A model generated the notes under the pieces. It was not told the DNA's origin. It was given only the letters and a program-made list of their open reading frames with translations, and ran no database searches. Below, in pieces: positions 47,202-59,920 of a DNA stretch of 64,000 bases. Made by a program: the position numbers and the translations under genes. Position 1 is the first letter of the stretch, and each line of letters begins with the position of its first letter. Source of the stretch: Rhinopithecus roxellana (taxonomy: Eukaryota; Chordata; Mammalia; Primates; Cercopithecidae); NCBI RefSeq assembly GCF_007565055.1, contig NC_044554.1:141235463-141299462 (forward strand), written 5' to 3'.

Positions 47202-48301
47202 CTGAAAGATAAAATTTTTTAAAAATTAATTTGCATATATGAATTCTCAATGCTTTGTTAATGGTTCAATATTCTGAAATGCATATTTCTTCAGCAAATA
47301 TATCTCATTGTACATACTGTATATTTTATTGTCATGCTTACTTTGCAACATTAATATTCCACATGGTGATAAAGTTACAGACATGTTGGAGCTAAGGCCA
47401 CTGGACTTCGATTTTGCATTTAATATTGTCTAGTTAAAATATTATATGTTATGTGTTATTTCTTTAATTTTAAAAAGGTTGGATGTGTTTTTTGGAATTA
47501 AAGCATTTTTTATATACACACAAATACTCTACGTTAAACAACGTAGGAATGGATGGCTTTATTCCTTTGACAGCTCCCAAATTCAGTATTATTACCTGGC
47601 ATTTTCAATAATAATGTGAAATTATAATAAAAGAAAGTAATTTCATATAAAGAGAGGACAGCATATACTTTTCCTTTTAATTTTGGTTTTATATGGTTGA
47701 TTGATGGCATCATATCTCTTAATTTTTTTCAAAGTTATTAGGAAGGAGGTATGATATGTTTCCATGGTGAAAACAAATTTAAAAGGTCCATATTACCTAA
47801 TAAATAGAAATGCCTCTGCCTTGGAAAAACAACTTACAATGAAATCACAGAACTGATTAGAATTATCTAATGAACATGATCTGCTTGTTCTGCTAATGAC
47901 TTTGATCCCCAAGAGTGGTTTCATGTTGGAAGGAAACAGTTTATTAAATGCGAGACTAAATAACCAAATAAGAGTAAAATGAATCTGACTTTCACTTTAC
48001 ATTTCTGATTTTATAGAGTTTATATTTCTGAAAGACTGGATGTTTTAAAAGCATTTCTTCTGAGCATTATAATTTTATTTTAAAATTATTTTACAACTTT
48101 TGTTCTCAATTATGCAAAATGTAATTTCAAGGATGTTTAGCAATGATGATGCATTTAAAACTCATCTAGTTCTTGTTTTCAAATCTGTCATAAAAAATTT
48201 CAACTGTCATCATAAGTACAATTTTTTAAATATAAAAGGGTTATTAAGCAATGGAATCGATTAGTGAGCAAAAGAATACCGGGCTCATTCAATAGATCAA
48301 T

Positions 48302-48375
48302 TTTTAGTCCATGGTTCCACTTTAGTCCATAGTCCACTAGAGACTTAGTCCAAATTTTAGTCCATGGTTCCACTT
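48302..48375. repeat. spaced direct repeat (21 bp, period 53)
   Basis: A 21-bp block starting TTTTAGTCCATGGTTCCACT occurs at 48302-48322 and again at 48355-48375. Extra TTAGTCCA words lie between them. It looks like a local duplication in intronic sequence. Confidence 0.9.
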
Positions 48376-50730
48376 AGTGATATTTACTAAGTTCTTATGC
48401 TTCTCTAGGCTTCAGGTTCCTGAAATTAGTGGTGGAGGGGAAAACCATTTAAAATATAGTCATCCTTTCTGTTCCAAAAGATCTGTGCTATTATGATTTC
48501 ATTGTTTCATAATGTATTAAAACAATTATCCCCCAACAGGTTAATAGCAAAATACTTGCAAAACATATATGGCCTATGATATAAGTTCTCTAAGTTGAGG
48601 GGTATTTTGGAATCTCCTCTTTGAGAGGTGAGAAAAATTATAAAACAACTTATTTTGGATGGTTAATAGGTAGTTCTGTTTGGAAAGACTATGCATAGCA
48701 GATGAATATTTATAGTTCATTATCATTTCCCAAAGTGTGGAGAAGTAGTCCCTTGAAATAATACCAGTTATTATGGAAAAGGTGGTTATATGATCAGATA
48801 AGTCGTGAAGGGGTAAATTAAGCAAGCAAAGTTTCTTTAACACAGGTCTTTTAAGAGCTTTTACCATGCTAATGTGAATCACAAGTCTATTAGCACACAG
48901 AATACTTTCTTGATGAGTTTTCCATAGGATTAGATTTTCTGAACTCATTTTATGAAACAGTGTGCTAAATCTTACATATTGGTAATATAACCAGGAACTG
49001 ACCAATGGAAAAATAAGCTCACTATGAACTCCAAAATATCATATTGCTATCAAAAAATATAGGTGAGGAAATAATTCACATGAATCACATGAGTGATAAT
49101 TTCTTATGATTAATATAGTTCTAGAAAAAGAGTCTAATGACATAATCAAGGTTCTAATTTTTACAATTGAAAGCAGCTTGGTAAATGTTGTCCAGGTAGG
49201 AGAATTCTCACTTTTCTTCTCTATCTCCAAACTTTGCATTTCCAAATCCTACATAGCTTATAAAACCAATTTAAAGGCCACTTCCATTATAAATCTTTAT
49301 ATGGTACTAACTCGACCGAAGAAACTTCTCCTTCCTCAAACTCAGAGTAACTTGGTAGCTGGATTAGGGACCTTATACCCTTTACCAAATACATCCATAT
49401 CTACCATGCATTTAAACCTATGTCGTTCAGACTCTTAGTTTCTTTAGCTTTAAATTACACTGTCTACCCTAGGTTATTTTATTGTCTTGTAGAAGTCATA
49501 TATAATAGGGCTATAATGGAGAGAAACAACCCAGACCTGTATGTTTGAGGAAAGAATGAGTACAAGCCTGAAGGCGATCTAAGGCTAACAGACAGAAGAT
49601 GAGTGGATTTTATTCTCTTACTAAGTGAACGTGGCAAGCAGGGGTTGTGTGAGACAGTATTATGAAGCAAGAAACAACATGGCATTTAGGGGGAGCTACA
49701 CATATTTGGTATCGTAGAAGGTGTTGGAGAGTAGTGTGGCTAGAAATCAGGTTGGACCATGGGGTTTCTGGACAGACCTCAGGGAATCCATGAATCCCCT
49801 GATGCTGCTATAAAAACATGTGAGCCTGTGTGCATGGGAGAGTGTGCATTTTTGTAAAGAAACAACTTGATAGCCTTCATCAGCGAGTCTTCAGTACGTC
49901 TATGCCTCACAGCCAACACAGAAAAATAATTTAGACAGTGGCTAAACCAGAGAAGGGAACCATTTCAAGAAGATTGGGCATAAGGAAACAATTCAGATCT
50001 TTTTAAGCATATAAGAAATAGAAAATATAAAAATATGTTTGGAACCTATTTCAATAGCCCAGAGAAGAGTGATGCATATTTAATCACAGCAGTAGCCATG
50101 GGGATGGAGCAGTAAAGTACATGCAATAGATTTAAGGATTTGGCAGCTATTCAAACATAGGAGTTGAGAGGCATGTAGCAGTGTCAGAAGACACCCAGAT
50201 TTCTGGCTTGTCTATTGGTGATATTGTTCACCAAGAAGGTGAACAGGAAGAATAGGTGGTAAAGTTCAACTTGAGGAATGTCGTGTCGGGGTCTATGAGG
50301 TGTATGTCCAGGAAGCTATTGAGTAAGATTTTGGAAACATCTGTCTGGAATTACATCTCAGGGAATCAGCAAGTGTCTTGTTTGAACTTGTTGATATGGG
50401 TGTCATGCAAATATCAATTTTATTTGGCTTATAGGTGTGTCCATAGTGGGAAGCTAGCTGAAGATGCAACTCTATGAACAGTCAGAAAGAGTGGCCATAA
50501 ATGAGGCTGAAACAGGACAGTCTCAGAGGTGGGAAAGATCTAGTAGCTAGCATTATCAGATATGATGAGAAATTTTTAAGAGAGAGAGAAGACTCCCAGT
50601 TAGTGTCCAAGTGAGACAGGAACTGAAAAAAAAGAAGCGACATGGAATTTGCAGGTGTGAATCAGCAGAACAGTAGGCCTAGAATGCAGACCTGAAATTC
50701 ACAAACCCAAGTTAGTAAGTTTAAGAATCT

Positions 50731-51025
50731 GGCCAGGCGCGGTGGCTCAAGCCTGTAATCCCAGCACTTTGGGAGGCCGAGACAGGTGGATCACGAGGTC
50801 AGGAGATCGAGATCATCTCTGGCTAACGCGGTGAAACCCCGTCTCTTCTAAAAATACAAAAAGCTAGCTGGGCGAGGTGGCGGCGCCTGTAGTCCCAGCT
50901 ACTCGGGAGGCTGAGGCAGGAGAATGGCGTGAACCCGGGAGGCGGAGCTTGCAGTGAGCTGAGATCCGGCCACTGCACTCCAGCCTGGGCCACAGAGCGA
51001 GACTCCGCCTCAAAAAAAAAAAAAA
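50731..51025 (+). mobile_element. AluYR-like (Old World monkey Alu), plus orientation
   Basis: It begins GGCCAGGCGCGGTGGCTC followed by AAGCCTGTAATCC. It contains AGCTGGGCGAGGTGGC and GAGATCCGGCCACTGCAC, and ends in a pure A tail. These bases match the AluYR group as I know it. AAGAATC at 50723-50729 and 51026-51032 is the likely target-site duplication. CpGs are well preserved. Confidence 0.88.
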
Positions 51026-52404
51026 AAGAATCAGCCAGAGGAGGTAACAAAATGAAAAGAGGGATGACTTCTATGTTTCTCTGATAACAAAAAAGGAGAC
51101 AGCTGAATGTATTCCTTCAATAAAACAATGGATGAGGGAGGAGATATTACCCGTTTATTCATTTTTTTAATGTGAGCGATCTTACTATATTTATGGCTTA
51201 TTCAGAAGGAGGCAGTTGAAACGAAGAGAGAAAATGCCGAGACTATCTGATAGGACAAAGTCCAAGAGAAAAAAAAATAACATAAGAGCAATGTCACCAA
51301 CCTAAGGATTAGACCAACTGAAGAGAGGTGAGCATTTTCTATAAAACTAGAGGTAAGAATGCATGTTCATCACTTGTGAGTTCATGAGTTTTAATTGAAT
51401 ATGTATGAACAGGGAAGACCAGATAAGGAAAACTGAAAAAAAGAAAAAGCTCACATTTCTCTTTGAAGTTTTAAATATGTTCAAGAGGGAGGAGTGGGGA
51501 AGAGATCTTGAGGAGACCATGAAATTCTGAAGAGTTTCCCGAAGGTAGAGAGGAGAAAATAGAGCAGTCTCATGTTCACGACTTGGTACGCAGTGTTTAG
51601 GAGTCAGTTGGATCTGAATCCATACATGGAGGGGCACCAAACTGCTGACCTGGTGCAAGAGGAAGCCTGCAGCACTCAGCAATCTGGATGTGGGAGTGAA
51701 GAGGGAAGATGACTGGATTTACTCATGGCCTGAAGATTTCAAGGCACAGGATTTCAGCAGAGGATGCAGACTGTGCTTCGCAGAGTCATGGAAATTAGGC
51801 ATCTTAATTTGGACAAGGTAAGAAGTAAAGTGAGGAGGCAATGACAAATAGAAAATGTAGGAGGTGAGAGAGTAAAGTACTCCACGAGTAAGCTGCTAAG
51901 CAAGTGGCTAAATGGTAAACATAAAATTACTTTTAAATAAATGAAAAACAAAAAAAACTTTTGAACTCTAGAATTCATGTCTGCTTTATTTTAATAGTTC
52001 AGAAACATTTCATTAACATTACTAATGTATCTATTTCTAGGATTTTTATTTATTTTTATAATATTACTTTAGAGAAAAAGCAATTAAAAAATGTTCATCA
52101 GAATTGAGAAACTAATGATTGAAGAATCGAATAGTACGTGCCACATTCCTTAAGTCTATGATTGGTAATGACACAGATCAAAATTACCTGATTATAGATA
52201 GAGAGTGTTGATCTCTGTCCTTAAGACATATCTACTTAGATTTTATGTTTGAAATAAGAGTTTGTGTTTCTATTTAGAAAGTCATTATCTTTAAGTAACC
52301 TATGTCTATCTTTCTGGTCCCGTTTCTATGCACTTAACCATTTCCTTTTGACCCCATTCCACCATTTTATACATCCTATGTTCTAGCCACACTCTTACTG
52401 TTAT

Positions 52405-52849
52405 GAGTTGAATTGATTTTCACTAACATGATATGCGAGACCCTGGCACCCAGTACCTCAGAATGTGTCCTTATTTGGAAATAGCATCTTTACAGAGGTA
52501 ATCAAGTTAAAATTAGGTGGGCCCTAATCCAGGAGGACTGGTCTTTTTATATAAAGGGGAAATTTAGACACAGAGACAGACATGCACACAGCGAGAATGG
52601 CACATGAAGACAAAGGCAGAGAGCTCAATGATGCATCTTCAAGCAAAGAAATGCCAAAGCTGTAAACCACCAGAATCTAGGTGGGAGGCATGGAACCGAG
52701 TCTCCCTCACAGCCCTCAAAAGGAGCTAACCCTGCTGCCATCTTGACGTCAGGCTTCCAGCTTTTGGGACTGTAAGATAATAAATTTCTGTTGTTCTAAG
52801 CCACCTAGCTTTGAGTACTTTGTTACAACAGCCCCAGGAAATTAATACA
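52405..52849 (+). mobile_element. MLT1-type LTR (MLT1A-like), plus orientation
   Basis: Block order: CCCAGTACCTCAGAATGTGT, then TTACAGAGGTAATCAAGTTA, GGGCCCTAATCCAGGAGG, GATAATAAATTTCTGTTGTT and CCCCAGGAAATTAATACAC at the end. This is a nearly complete solo LTR of the mammalian ERVL-MaLR group. It carries no gene. Confidence 0.85.
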
Positions 52850-53949
52850 CACACTACACATTTTTCTTGTTATTCCTAAAATTTATTATATTTTTCTATA
52901 ATTTTGTGTTTTTACAGATGTTGTCCTTCTACATAATATTCTACCTACGACTTCCTCCATTGCAAAATTTTATTCATTACAGATTTGCTTCAAGCTTTAT
53001 TTCTTCTATGAAGCTTTCCTTGACCCATAGCAGTTCTCAGTGCAAACACTTCTCTCTAAAACCTTCAAAATTTGTGGCAATGACTGCTCGCTTACATGAC
53101 TCCCTCCAAGCAAAACCATCACCTTGAGAACAAAAGCTCACTTCTTACTTATCATTATATCCCCAACCTCTGCCACCATGATTGGCCTTGCTAGTCAAAA
53201 GTATATATGGAAAAAAATGAGTGATGCACTATCAAAATAAGAACAATGACAAATAAAGGAGTTTACATTTTTAGCCACTTGTATATTTTAAATATGTGGC
53301 AACTTCAGAGAGAACTCAATCTGCTTCCTCTTGTTTATCATTCATTAGGAGGACTGCAAATAACGATCAAATCTCTGAAAAGAAAAACACCGAAAATCAG
53401 AGAATAATTTTAATTTTTACCAAATTTCAAAATGACTTTGAATATTTCTATAAGCTACAGAATAATTAATTCCATTTTCCTGATGCATGCTAGCATTAGT
53501 CTTTGATACTAGCAATGATTCAAACTATCCAAGAGTCACATTTCTTTAATGGACATAAACTTTGTCTTATTAGTCATTGTTAAATGCTGGATGAGGGTGA
53601 AGAAGGAATGCCTTGGAGTTCCGAGGCAAAGTTCTGAGAGAAGTTTTGTTTCTTTACTTCATGGGGGCTTAATGCATGCTTTCCTTCTGTGACAAAGAGT
53701 TATGAGAATTTATCCCCAGTGCATTCAAATGCATTACATCAAAGTTGTTAGTTTCTTAAATCTTTATTTGTTCACATTTGTCTTCATATAACTCCAACTC
53801 CCACATATTGAAAAACAGTCTTTGCTTATGTAGTTTGGCAGGGAGTACAATGTAATAAAAAGATCTGAGATTTCACTAAGTTTTCTCTGCAGTCTTATAT
53901 GTAATATAAAAATAATATCACACATAAGAATCATACTTGATATATTTCA

Positions 53950-54110
53950 GAGAATTTCCACACTCATAAAGTGATCTTCAAAATAACCACATGAGGAGGC
54001 AGAGTAAATATTAAGAGGTCTATTTCATATGCAAAATCACTGAGACTCAAACATTAATTTGTTGGTTCAAATTAGCAAAGTGAGTAAACAGCTAAACTAG
54101 CGTGGGACTC
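53950..54110 (+). mobile_element. MIR SINE, plus orientation
   Basis: Sense MIR blocks: CAAAATAACCACATGAGGAG, then ATGCAAAATCACTGAGACTC, then CAAAGTGAGTAAACAGCTAA. It is diverged. Confidence 0.55.
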
Positions 54111-54276
54111 AGTTTTCTTTATTTCTAGTCAATTGCTATTTACTGTTTCCTAAATATAATGAATATATTTTAAATTATGCTCAAATATAATAAGATCTTC
54201 TTTGATTTATATGTTCTCTATATGATAATGTAATAATGGCTTTATGAGATTTTCATAATTTGATGTCATAATTGTA

Positions 54277-54583
54277 TTTTTTTTTTTTTTTTCCAGAAAG
54301 AGGGTCTTGCTCTGTCACGCAGGCTGGAGTGCAGTGGAGCCACCACAAATAACTGTAGCCTCGACCTCCGGCGACTAAGTGATCCTCACATCTCACTCAG
54401 CCTCCTGGGTAGCTGGGACTACAGGCGTGCACCACCACACCTGACTAATTTATTTTATTTTTTGTAGACACAACATCTTGTGATATCGCCCAGGCTGGTC
54501 TTGAACTCCCAGGCTCAAGCAATCTGCCTGCCTCAGCCTCCCAAAGTACTGGGATTATAGGCGAAAGCCATCACACCCAGCCC
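54277..54583 (-). mobile_element. AluJ-like, minus orientation
   Basis: T tail, then GAGGGTCTTGCTCTGTCACG, a diverged body and the ending GCCATCACACCCAGCCC. Old-type bases (for example CAGGCTCAAGCAATCTGCCT) fit AluJ. TTGTATTT at 54272-54279 and 54586-54593 is a possible target-site duplication. Confidence 0.9.
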
Positions 54584-55299
54584 AGTTGTATTTATTTTTT
54601 CTCATGGTGGGTAAAATTTACCTTTTTTAAGGTTGCTAATATATTATAAACATATTGTGCTAAATCTTATAAAATTAATTTCAGTACCAACCTAGAGAAA
54701 AAAGCAATTTTAAAGGTGAAAAGACATGACAGGACTAAAAAATTCACTCACTCTAATAATTTAAATTAAGTGCATTTGTCATTAATTTATTATGCTTTTG
54801 AGAGAAATACTAAATTCTTAGAAGGCAGATAGCTCACTATTTTCTGTTCAATACTAACTTTATAGATAAAACAAATATGTTCAAATATATTTTATTGCAA
54901 AAGGTAAATAAAGTATATATCCTATACTGTAATTTTTGGAGTGTCTGTTAAATAAAAATATTTAAATGAATGACAAATTTAAATTATTTAACACATTGTA
55001 CTCTTTATTAGTTTCACATTGGCCTGACCCTAGTTAATTTAGCAAAAATATTTCCATTGCCAAATTTATTTTGACAACCATAACAGTTTTTATTTCATTC
55101 ATCTATGTAATATACATTTCTTAACCACTAATTCTTTAGTAGACATATATACTAGGTATACAGTAGTGAAAAGTAGATTAATTTCTTTTAAAGTTTATAG
55201 GCCACCATAAATAACAATAATGAAAAGTGTTAAGTTCTACAATAGATAAATGCAAGGGTTTTATGGAACCAAACAAACAAAATCCAAAATCCTCCCCAG

Positions 55300-55605
55300 G
55301 GGCAGTGTAACCCCTAGGTGCATGCTTGTAATCCCACCAGTTTGGGAGGTCGAGGCAGGTGAATCACTTGAGGCCAGGAGTTGAAGTCCAGCCTGGGCAA
55401 CATGGCAAAATGCCATCTTTACAAAATACACAAAAATTAGCTGGGTATGGTGGTGCCCACCTGTAATCCCAGCTACTCAGGAGGCAGAGACAAAAGAATC
55501 GCTTGAACCCAGGAGATGGAGGTTGCAGTGAGCTGAGACACACATTGCATTCCAGCCTGGGCGATAGAGTGACACTTTGTCAAAAAAAAAAAAAAAAAAA
55601 AAAAA
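55300..55605 (+). mobile_element. AluJ/S-like, plus orientation
   Basis: Degraded 5' end (GGCAGTGTAACCCCTAGGTG), then ATGCTTGTAATCCCACCAGT, GAGGCCAGGAGTTGAAGTCC and the right arm, ending in a pure A tail of about 24. Both strands give short open frames that are Alu sequence. Confidence 0.9.
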
Positions 55606-58039
55606 TTCTTTTTTGGAAGGATAGAACAATCAGAGGTAAAGGGAAAATAATTTTCCAGGCAGAGGTAATGTCTTGTGCAAAGAAATACCAATGCATTATG
55701 GCACGGTAGATTGAGAGAAGTGAAAATCGTTAAATTGGAGATGGGACGACAATGGAGTGTGTAGAACATGAAACTGAAGAGACAGAACCAAGTTTTGACT
55801 AGTTCTGCATGTGATAAGGAGTCTATTATATTCCTTTATCTAAGCTATAGGCAGATTTAGCTTCATTTGAGTGGTGGTCTGAAAAGGAAACAGTGGGTAA
55901 GGGGTTGAGAGATAAAGAACGAAAAAATGAAGAGTTTCTTTAGGATAATATCCAATTAAAAGTAATATTGGCTGATACATCTATTGCTCTTTATAATACT
56001 CTAGGATTCCCAGGAAACAGTGTCTATTGTTGATGGCTCATTCTAATATTTTTCTATAGTAGATACATAATGTATAGTGGCTCTGAGTATAAACATGTAC
56101 ACATGTACATGTAGCTGTGTTTTTTATTAACTTTATTTTATAATACTTTGGTATTTTCAGAAGTGCCGCAATAAAAACAACTCTCCTAAAGTGTCATCCT
56201 GTATCCTTCACTTGGTTTCCCCTATTGCTAGCACATTGTTATGCTGCATTTGCCACAACTAAGAAACTCACAGGTACGTTAGTATTAACTGAATTCCACA
56301 GTTTATTTAGATTTTACTAGTTGGGATTTTGTATATTTAATCTCTAATGTTCTTTTTCTGTTTTAGGGTTCCATCCAGATGCAGTATTTTTTCACGCACT
56401 TCAGTGGCTTTGCTTTGAATATAAAATTTCAGCCTTCAAGTACTTTATGTATAATGTCAGCAAAAATGAAGTTATAATCCTGACACTGTTATATTTTATA
56501 TGACATCCATGAATTTAAACACATTTTATTATTATTTTATTATTAGCAAATTGGATAGAGTATCATTCTTAAGGCATTATAGTAAGATGTATAATCAAAG
56601 ATTGAAGTGGCATGCAAAACCATATATTGCAGTGTATATGCAGTAAAGAAGTCTCACTTAAAATGACACTCTATCAATAGCCCTCCCTTTTGGTGAGTAA
56701 TATTAAGCTTAAAATTGGCTTAAAATGCAAATAATATGGTTAGAAATTCTAGAAAGTTGAATTCTTATGTGTAACTTCTTCAAAAGTTCTGCTGCTTTAA
56801 TTTTCTTAGTAATATGGAAGAAATATACTTAATTTCATATTTCAATGTGAAATGAGCTTAATTTCACATTTCATTTCACAAATCAATTTTCTTTTCAAAG
56901 ATGTGGCCCATTTATTATTTGTTCTAAAATATATTGTTACCTTGGTAACTGCCAAATTATAGGCCTTATGTAACAATGTTGGTGAGGAAAATCTTAACAA
57001 ATGACTCAACAAAAATGAGGAGACCTGAAGTGTGCTTTATAATTTTGATGTCTAGAAAGTCCTCTTACAAGCCTTTAACCATCGCAGGCCCTTAAAACAT
57101 CTCTCCTATCTTCCAAGGGACCTAGAAATGCTAGGTTAGAATCCAGGCTGACTTACAATCCCTGTATCTCGTTTCCCACCATGCACGTTCCCACATTGCC
57201 CTTCCAAAAATATTTAGCAGCTTGTCATGCATTCTCAATGTTCACTTCCTTATTCAGCACATTCCGTAACAACATGGCATGAGTTTGTAAAGACAAATTA
57301 TTCTGGCAATATAACAAGTGTGAGCCTCATTTTACATAGATTTTTGCTGCTTTGTTACTTTGTATGCATTGACTTAATAAAGAAAAGTACACAAGAGAAG
57401 CCAAGATAGAGATTACAATAAACTGGACTCAAGCTCCAACCTGGCATTGTTCAATACCGATGTCATGGGCTTCTTTTAGATTCATATTTATAGTTTCGAA
57501 AATAGATGACTTAAATATATCATCTCCAAGATTTCTTCTAGTTCTGAAGTCAATGATGCTCTGATAATTTTTCCCTTTGATAATTCCTCAGGTAATTAAT
57601 GAACTGCATTGATTTCCCCGGAGAAACTTCAAACGCAGCTATTTCCTTTATTGGAGGCTTTCTCTCTGAAAATGCAACTACTGGAGATTTCAATTGTCTT
57701 TAATAAAAGATTAATATGCAAGTTAGAAGACAGTAAAGATTTTGGAGACTGTTATTTTCATTAGCCATATATCCAGCCTATATTTTTGGCCTTTTGAAAA
57801 GCTGTATTAACGCAGCAATTTTTTAAGAAGGAGGAATGAACAGTACCCCTTTCCTCCATCACAGGCTCTGTTTTTCCCTTCATTAACTGCCCTGAAGCCT
57901 TAGTCCAATCTTGAACTATGCAGCTGTAAAACAGGCAGTGATTTTGTTTGTATTTACTCATCCAGAGTTCCAGCACAACCTATAGGTTATGAATATATAC
58001 ATATTTCCTTTCCACGTATATTGCTTAGAAGTGTTTCTG

Positions 58040-58468
58040 GAATTGAATAGTGCCTTCCCTACCCAAATTCACATGTTGAAATCTGAGTCCTGAAACTCTC
58101 TAAGTGTGACCTTATTTTGAAATAGGGTTGTTGTAGAAGTAATTAGTTAATATGTGGTCATGCTGGAGTATGGTGAGTCCCTAAACCAATATGCCTGGTA
58201 TCCTCCCAAAAAGGAAATTTGGACAAAGAAACAGGAAGAATGCCATGTGAAAATAAGAATTATGTTGTCACAAGCCCAGAAAGAACCAGAACCTAAGAGA
58301 GAGAACCAGAAAAGATCTTTTCCTCACACCTTTAGAGGAGCATTGCTTTGGCAATACCTTGATTTTGACTTGTAGCCTCCAGAATTGTGAGATAATAAAT
58401 TTCTTTTTTTCTAAGCTACACAGTTAGTAATATCTTCTTATTGCAGCTCTAGCAAAATAATAGAAGCA
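58040..58468 (+). mobile_element. MLT1-type LTR, plus orientation
   Basis: Diverged LTR with GGAATTGAATAGTGCCTTCC at the start, GACCTTATTTTGAAATAGGG, AATTTGGACAAAGAAACAGG, CCAGAATTGTGAGATAATAA and GCAGCTCTAGCAAAATAATA at the end. The plus frame at 58154-58375 lies inside it and is not a gene. Confidence 0.75.
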
Positions 58469-58799
58469 TCATCCCAGGTCTATGGTATGGGAGTTTGGGG
58501 TTGAATTTCTGTTAAGATCCATTCCAGGAAATGTATTAGTGCCATCCCTGGCTTATAGATTTGTTTTGCCTATGCTGCTGTTTGGGTTAGCACCCATGCC
58601 AGTGTATTTTTCTCTGACTTATAATACATCTGGTTTCAAGTACTTGGCTTTATCATTTACTAGCTGTGTAATTAACCTCACTGATCTTCAGTTCCCTGAG
58701 AATGATAATACTTGATCTAGAGAACCATAGGCTTATTTATGAGGATCAGGAGAGATAACATAAGTGAAAAACAATATGGAGGCAGGTAGAAGAGCATTA

Positions 58800-59035
58800 G
58801 AGTGCAGAGATTAAGATCAAGGGTCCTGGAACCAGGCTGCAGGAGTTTAAGTTCTACTTTTTCCTTTATTAGTTGTGTGACTGAACTATAGACTCAGCTC
58901 TTCTATTTTAAAATAAGAGCTATAATAATTCCTGTGTGTGAAGGCTGTTGTGAAGATGAAGTAAGTCAATATATAAAGAGATTTTAGAAGAGCGGCACAT
59001 GGAACATACTCATTAAATGGTATCTAACAAAAGTG
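58800..59035 (-). mobile_element. MIR SINE, minus orientation
   Basis: A clear reversed MIR: GTGCAGAGATTAAGATCAAG, then GGAACCAGGCTGCAGGAGTT, TTAGTTGTGTGACTGAAC, GGCTGTTGTGAAGATGAAGT and a TACTCATTAAATGG end. It is among the better preserved MIRs here. A second weaker one may precede it near 58600-58760. Confidence 0.75.
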
Positions 59036-59816
59036 CCTTGCAAAGTATTTTCAACCATGCAAATGTTTGATCATTATAATTTAGAGTTAAGAAATAGCTT
59101 ATTGACTTTACACACCAATAAGTATACATGATTACTGATTTTACACATCAGTTACTCTGACTTTCTAGCTCACTGTTCAACATACATTTCAGTATCATGT
59201 ATTTTCATAACCAAGAAGAGCTAAGCAAGGATGATGACAAAAAAAGGGATGTTATCAAGTAGATCAGGGTTTCCCCATGAGTCAAAAGAACTCTACAAGT
59301 AGAGACTATTTCTGGTATTCATTAATCTTGTCATTTCCTTGTGTGAGAATATTTTAGAGCCAAACATTTTTGGATCATGTTATTGATCTAATATGATAAC
59401 AAAAAGCAAAGCATTCAAGTAGATTTTAGAGAATTAGTTTAAAAAAAATCTTTTAAAAATTTTTACTGAAAACTTTGTTTACATGTATTTGAATGGAGAT
59501 ACCTTATCCATACATCACCCTCCTGGGTTACAGTAAATTAAAAAATAGTCATTCTGCTTTCTCACATTGCCATATACTTTGAGTTTCTGGGTCAAATAAA
59601 ATACTTCTATTGACAAACAGTATTTGCTTCATGTGTGTCTGGCCTCACAGAAGGAAAAGAAAGATTTTAGCATCTGGCCTTACAGAGAAGAAAGAAGCAT
59701 TTTAGTAAAACACCTTGTAATGGTTTTTTTTTTTTTTTTTTTTTTTAGGAAATAGAAATAGCTGAGACTTAAAAACAAATTAGAGTACCATGTTTGTTCC
59801 ATTTCATACAACTTAC

Positions 59817-59920
59817 CCAGGAAGTATATAACTGGAGGACAGACTGTCTCAGTGCTGTGGATAAGTTATAGTCTTCAGAACTATGATGTGTTTGGTGTCC
59901 GGCCCACATAATATTAACTT
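59817..59920 (-). CDS. AGMO: AGMO coding exon, residues ~137-171 (HQTHH motif)
   Basis: This exon is 104 nt, with acceptor TTTTGCAG and donor GTAAGT. The first two bases complete a split Glu codon. The frame then reads VNIMWAGHQTHHSSE and ends LYTSW with a complete codon. HQTHH is the second of the three histidine clusters of the fatty acid hydroxylase superfamily and supplies ligands for the di-iron centre (human H145, H148, H149). The Glu at the exon start (human E137) directly follows the first cluster, which lies on the preceding exon outside the window. The open frame continues past both splice sites into intron, so the true coding part is only these 104 nt. A long poly(T) run on the plus strand (59727 to about 59748) lies about 70 nt into the downstream intron. 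Confidence 0.97.

Larger units (their letters stand above)
47202..59816 (-). other. AGMO: AGMO intron (12.6 kb)
   Basis: This intron contains an AluYR-like element, two other Alus, two MLT1-type LTRs and MIRs. The stretch 49500-50720, with more pieces at 51040-51950, looks like purine-rich remnants of an old interspersed repeat that I could not name. The stretches 47210-48290, 48380-49490, 51960-52400, 52860-53940, 54590-55290, 55610-57590 and 59040-59720 show no gene. The stretch 57590-57975 is more complex sequence without recognisable repeats and may be non-repetitive conserved DNA. Confidence 0.9.
11206..59920 (-). other. AGMO: AGMO gene, internal part (seven coding exons)
   Basis: This is the span of the seven AGMO coding exons. 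AGMO (TMEM195) is an ER membrane, tetrahydrobiopterin- and di-iron-dependent monooxygenase of the fatty acid hydroxylase family that cleaves the ether bond of alkylglycerols. The spliced reading frame joins without a break: phases 0, 0, 1, 1, 0, 0 across the six internal junctions. It corresponds to residues about 137-358 of the human protein (numbering from memory). Every junction has AG at the acceptor and GT at the donor. The first histidine motif (HxxxH, around residues 132-136) and the N-terminal membrane segments must lie upstream of position 64000. The last ~87 residues must lie below position 1. I found no frameshift or premature stop, so the gene looks functional. Confidence 0.97.

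Noticed and set aside
48574..49005. 143-codon open frame on the minus strand, second longest in the window
   Set aside because: No recognisable domain, no repeat-derived protein similarity and no splice context. A frame of this length is plausible by chance in 64 kb of intron read in six frames.
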